Shown in pieces: positions 62,169 to 64,000 of a stretch of DNA of 64,000 bases (position 1 is the stretch's first letter; each line of letters begins with the position of its first letter). A program made the position numbers and the translations under genes. The notes under the pieces are model-generated. The model was not told where the DNA came from. It saw nothing but the letters and a program-made list of their open reading frames with translations, and did no database searches. The stretch is from JAVBKX01 sp031553835. Lineage in GTDB: Bacteria; Bacteroidota; Bacteroidia; Bacteroidales; Azobacteroidaceae. The DNA lies in NCBI GenBank assembly GCA_031553835.1, contig JAVBKX010000016.1, positions 186,001 through 250,000 on the forward strand, in the 5' to 3' direction.

Positions 62169-62735
62169 ATGAAAAAAATAATTGCAGCAATCAATATGAC
62201 GCTTGATGGTTTTTGTGACCATACTTCAAGTGTCCCTGACGAAGGGATACATCAACATTACGCTGACCTGTTGAGAAGCGCTGATACCGTTTTATTTGGC
62301 AGGATAACCTACCAGCTTATGGAATTCTGGCGAACCGTGCTGGAAAATCCCACGGGCGATAAAGCAATGGACGACTTTGCAGTCGCAATAGACAACACCC
62401 CGAAGATTGTTTTTTCCCGCACACTGAAAAATGTAGATTGGAAAAGTGGGAAATTAGCAAGTCAAGACCTTGAGAAAGAGGTTTTGGAACTCAAACAACA
62501 ATCGGGTAAAGACGTTTTTGTATGCAGTCCGAGCTTGATTGCAGCTTTGACAAAACTTAATTTAATAGACGAATATCAACTTTGTGTTCACCCTGTTATC
62601 GCAGGAAGTGGTTTGCCGTTATTTAAAAACATCAGCGAAAAAATCACGCTTAAACTCATAAAGACCAAAATGTTTAGTGGTGGCGCAGTCATTCTTTATT
62701 ATGAACCGACAAACGAAAGAACAATGAACCGCTAA
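62169..62735 (+). CDS. dihydrofolate reductase-like protein (RibD C-terminal family)
   Basis: 188 residues starting MKKIIAAINMTLDGFCDH, the RibD_C beta-alpha fold that resembles dihydrofolate reductase. The middle has SADTVLFGRITYQLM and the end HPVIAGSGLPLF. Stand-alone members are common single-gene cargo in bacteria; the substrate is unknown, and a role in folate or riboflavin synthesis should not be assumed. It is divergent from the sugar dehydrogenase; the two may be a recent insertion. Confidence 0.85.
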   Translation: MKKIIAAINMTLDGFCDHTSSVPDEGIHQHYADLLRSADTVLFGRITYQLMEFWRTVLENPTGDKAMDDFAVAIDNTPKIVFSRTLKNVDWKSGKLASQDLEKEVLELKQQSGKDVFVCSPSLIAALTKLNLIDEYQLCVHPVIAGSGLPLFKNISEKITLKLIKTKMFSGGAVILYYEPTNERTMNR

Positions 62736-62806
62736 CAAGCATCTATGAAAAATAATAACTGATTTAGAATCGGCTGTCTACTTGTATTAAATTTTCTTTT
62801 CAAATG

Positions 62807-62838
62807 CTTGTGCATCACAAAATAAAGGATTACCTTTG
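62807..62838 (+). promoter_or_regulatory. rpsO promoter
   Basis: CTTG (62807-62810), a 20-nt spacer, TACCTTTG (62831-62838). It leaves a leader of about 35 nt before the rpsO ATG, long enough for regulation by S15 but without an obvious fold. Confidence 0.6.
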
Positions 62839-62878
62839 TCGCTCATTTTTCATCAAATAAAATAAATAACTATTTCTC

Positions 62879-63148
62879 ATGTATTTAGACGCAGAAAAGA
62901 AGAAAGAAATCTTCGCAAAGTACGGAAAGTCTAACACTGATACTGGCTCGTCAGAAGCGCAGATAGCATTGTTTTCCTACCGTATTTCGCATTTAACTGA
63001 GCATCTCAAGTTAAATAAGAAGGATTATAGCACTGAAAGATCCCTGAAAATGTTGGTTGGGAAACGTCGTCGTTTACTTGACTACCTCAAAGATCGTGAT
63101 ATTACAAGGTATCGGGCGATCATTAAAGAGCTGGGAATCAGAAAGTAA
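62879..63148 (+). CDS. rpsO: 30S ribosomal protein S15
   Basis: 89 residues, the standard length. The start MYLDAEKKKEIFAKYG, NTDTGSSEAQIALFS, LTEHLK, and the conserved GKRRRLLDYLK are S15 landmarks. It binds the 16S central domain. Own promoter and own terminator, so it is a single-gene transcript. Confidence 0.98.
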   Translation: MYLDAEKKKEIFAKYGKSNTDTGSSEAQIALFSYRISHLTEHLKLNKKDYSTERSLKMLVGKRRRLLDYLKDRDITRYRAIIKELGIRK

Positions 63149-63170
63149 TTATCGTATTTCTCAAAAAATT

Positions 63171-63200
63171 AAAGGATATTCGCATGAATATCCTTTTTTT
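63171..63200 (+). terminator. intrinsic terminator after rpsO
   Basis: AAAGGATATTC (63171-63181), GCAT, GAATATCCTTT (63186-63196), then TTTT. A perfect 11-bp stem with a T-run. Confidence 0.85.
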
Positions 63201-63211
63201 ATACGGTTTTC

Positions 63212-63243
63212 TTTGCGAAAACAAATAAATTGATGTATTTTTG
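63212..63243 (+). promoter_or_regulatory. promoter of the XRE-cupin regulator gene
   Basis: TTTG (63212-63215), a 20-nt spacer, TATTTTTG (63236-63243), an exact match to the Bacteroidota consensus. It leaves a leader of about 65 nt. Confidence 0.75.
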
Positions 63244-63314
63244 CGAAATTTTATTTCAAATCATTACTTTTTCGTTGATTTATTTGCTGTTTTTTATTTT
63301 TAACTCATCATTAT

Positions 63315-63878
63315 ATGCTACTCGGAGACCGAATCAAACAATTGCGCGAATCTAAAGCCATTGCATTGGAATCTATGGCCGAACGTTCGGGATTAGATAT
63401 AGAACAATTGACTCGTATAGAGCAAAATATAGATTTACCGTCCTTAGCCCCATTGATTAAAGTGGCCAGGGTGTTGGGTGTACGCCTGGGCACTTTACTC
63501 GACGATCAAAGCAACCTGGGGCCTGTGATTACCCGCGCAGGTCATTATACCGAAAGTTTCAGTTTTTCGACAGACGATGCACGATCGCGTCAACACATGG
63601 ATTATTATTCGCTTTCGGCAGCAAAAACGGGCCGGCACATGGAACCGTTTATGATTCAGGTTCAACCGGCATCAGGAATGGAATTTACCCTTTCTTCACA
63701 TGAAGGAGAAGAATTTATTTATTGCATGGAAGGAGCTCTTGAAATTACCTACGGACAAAGTAAGTATGTCTTGGAAGCGGGTGATAGTATTTATTACGAT
63801 TCCATAGTGTCGCATCACGTTCATGCGGCTGACGAGCAAGGTGCACGGATTTTGGCTGTAGTATATACTCCTTTTTAA
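63315..63878 (+). CDS. XRE-family regulator with cupin sensor domain
   Basis: 187 residues. A helix-turn-helix at 1-65 (RIKQLRESKAIALESMAERS, LAPLIKVARVLGVRL). A cupin barrel at about 110-187 with HEGEEFIYCMEGALEI and HHVHAADEQGARI, the metal/ligand-binding histidines. It resembles regulators placed next to AMP-forming acyl-CoA ligases in Bacteroidales, as here. It probably senses a small acid or its CoA ester; this is inference. 8 nt to the next start. Confidence 0.9.
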   Translation: MLLGDRIKQLRESKAIALESMAERSGLDIEQLTRIEQNIDLPSLAPLIKVARVLGVRLGTLLDDQSNLGPVITRAGHYTESFSFSTDDARSRQHMDYYSLSAAKTGRHMEPFMIQVQPASGMEFTLSSHEGEEFIYCMEGALEITYGQSKYVLEAGDSIYYDSIVSHHVHAADEQGARILAVVYTPF

Positions 63879-63886
63879 TACTTTCT

Positions 63887-64000
63887 ATGCAATTATCAGA
63901 TAAAACAATCGGCCAGTGGTTGGAATATTGGGCGGAAACGACGCCCGATAAGGAGTATATCGTATATTCAGATCGCGATTTGCGCTTTACCTGGAAGCAG
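63887..64000 (+). CDS. AMP-forming acyl-CoA/acyl-acid ligase, N-terminal 38 residues (partial)
   Basis: An ATG at 63887 opens a frame to the right edge: MQLSDKTIGQWLEYWAETTP, then DKEYIVYSDRDLRFTWKQ. This is the start of ANL-superfamily ligases, where the phrase for cofactor-free substrate (YSDRDLRFTW) precedes the adenylation core. The AMP-binding motif lies outside, so the substrate class is unknown. It is coupled to the regulator 8 nt upstream. Confidence 0.8.
   Translation, partial: MQLSDKTIGQWLEYWAETTPDKEYIVYSDRDLRFTWKQ

Noticed and set aside
60653..62735. Insertion sequence or transposon around the sugar dehydrogenase and RibD_C genes
   Set aside because: No transposase and no terminal inverted or direct repeats found; acquisition remains possible but unproven.

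Overview
The window is a gene-dense piece of a Bacteroidota chromosome, most likely Bacteroidales. The evidence is mutually consistent: promoters of the Bacteroidota type (TTTG, about 19-21 nt, TAnnTTTG), A-rich start regions without clear Shine-Dalgarno sites, a GldB-like lipoprotein, MenA/MenG for menaquinone, RnfA, KdsC for Kdo and LPS, RND/TolC efflux, and several secreted polysaccharide-degrading enzymes. I cannot assign a genus. Coding density is high, no gap exceeds about 250 bases, and I see no insertion sequence, prophage or CRISPR array.

Layout: 1-1063 is the N-terminal part of a secreted alpha-L-rhamnosidase-like protein. 1209-6570 is a minus-strand cluster for late histidine biosynthesis (hisH, a SHOCT/DUF4870 membrane protein, hisA, hisF, hisIE) followed by ftsE and aspartokinase. 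6687-8931 holds rny, zapA and a small ZapB-like coiled coil. Thiol peroxidase (9072-9575) diverges from a FeoA-FeoB fusion with a FeoB-associated peptide. A tRNA-Leu(GAG) is followed by a tightly overlapping GT4-kdsC-maf operon. A stand-alone AAA ATPase/PD-(D/E)XK protein lies before the three-gene alpha-glucan cluster (GH57, GT4, GH133). Next are a compact operon (unknown membrane protein, beta-barrel, radical SAM DNA-repair-type protein, DUF4130 partner), gldB-like, rnfA, galE, an AI-2E family permease and a first RND efflux operon (29389-34864).

34873-42882 is a long minus-strand housekeeping block: lipB, mtgA, rsmE, a DUF151 nuclease, a zinc peptidase, purA, a Fur-family regulator, an AlkD-like protein and a DPP III-like lipoprotein. 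menG and menA diverge from a shared promoter region, with a CPBP protein overlapping menA. A second RND efflux operon (52111-45812, tetR-tolC-adaptor-pump) ends with a PII-like gene. 52346-60720 contains two GH43-type secreted enzymes around a metallophosphoesterase and kup. A PQQ-type sugar dehydrogenase, a RibD_C protein, rpsO, an XRE-cupin regulator and the start of an AMP-forming acyl-CoA ligase close the window.

The most unusual signal is not a gene. Nine or ten short intergenic elements share one design: short words, often 7-8 nt and tandemly repeated, facing an inverted copy so that the whole folds as a hairpin. Several unrelated sequence families are used. Most sit just after, or even contain, the stop codon of the upstream gene at a junction between two genes in the same direction. 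Two of them have become part of reading frames. They look like repeat-built mRNA 3'-end or termination elements, and their origin is worth investigating.
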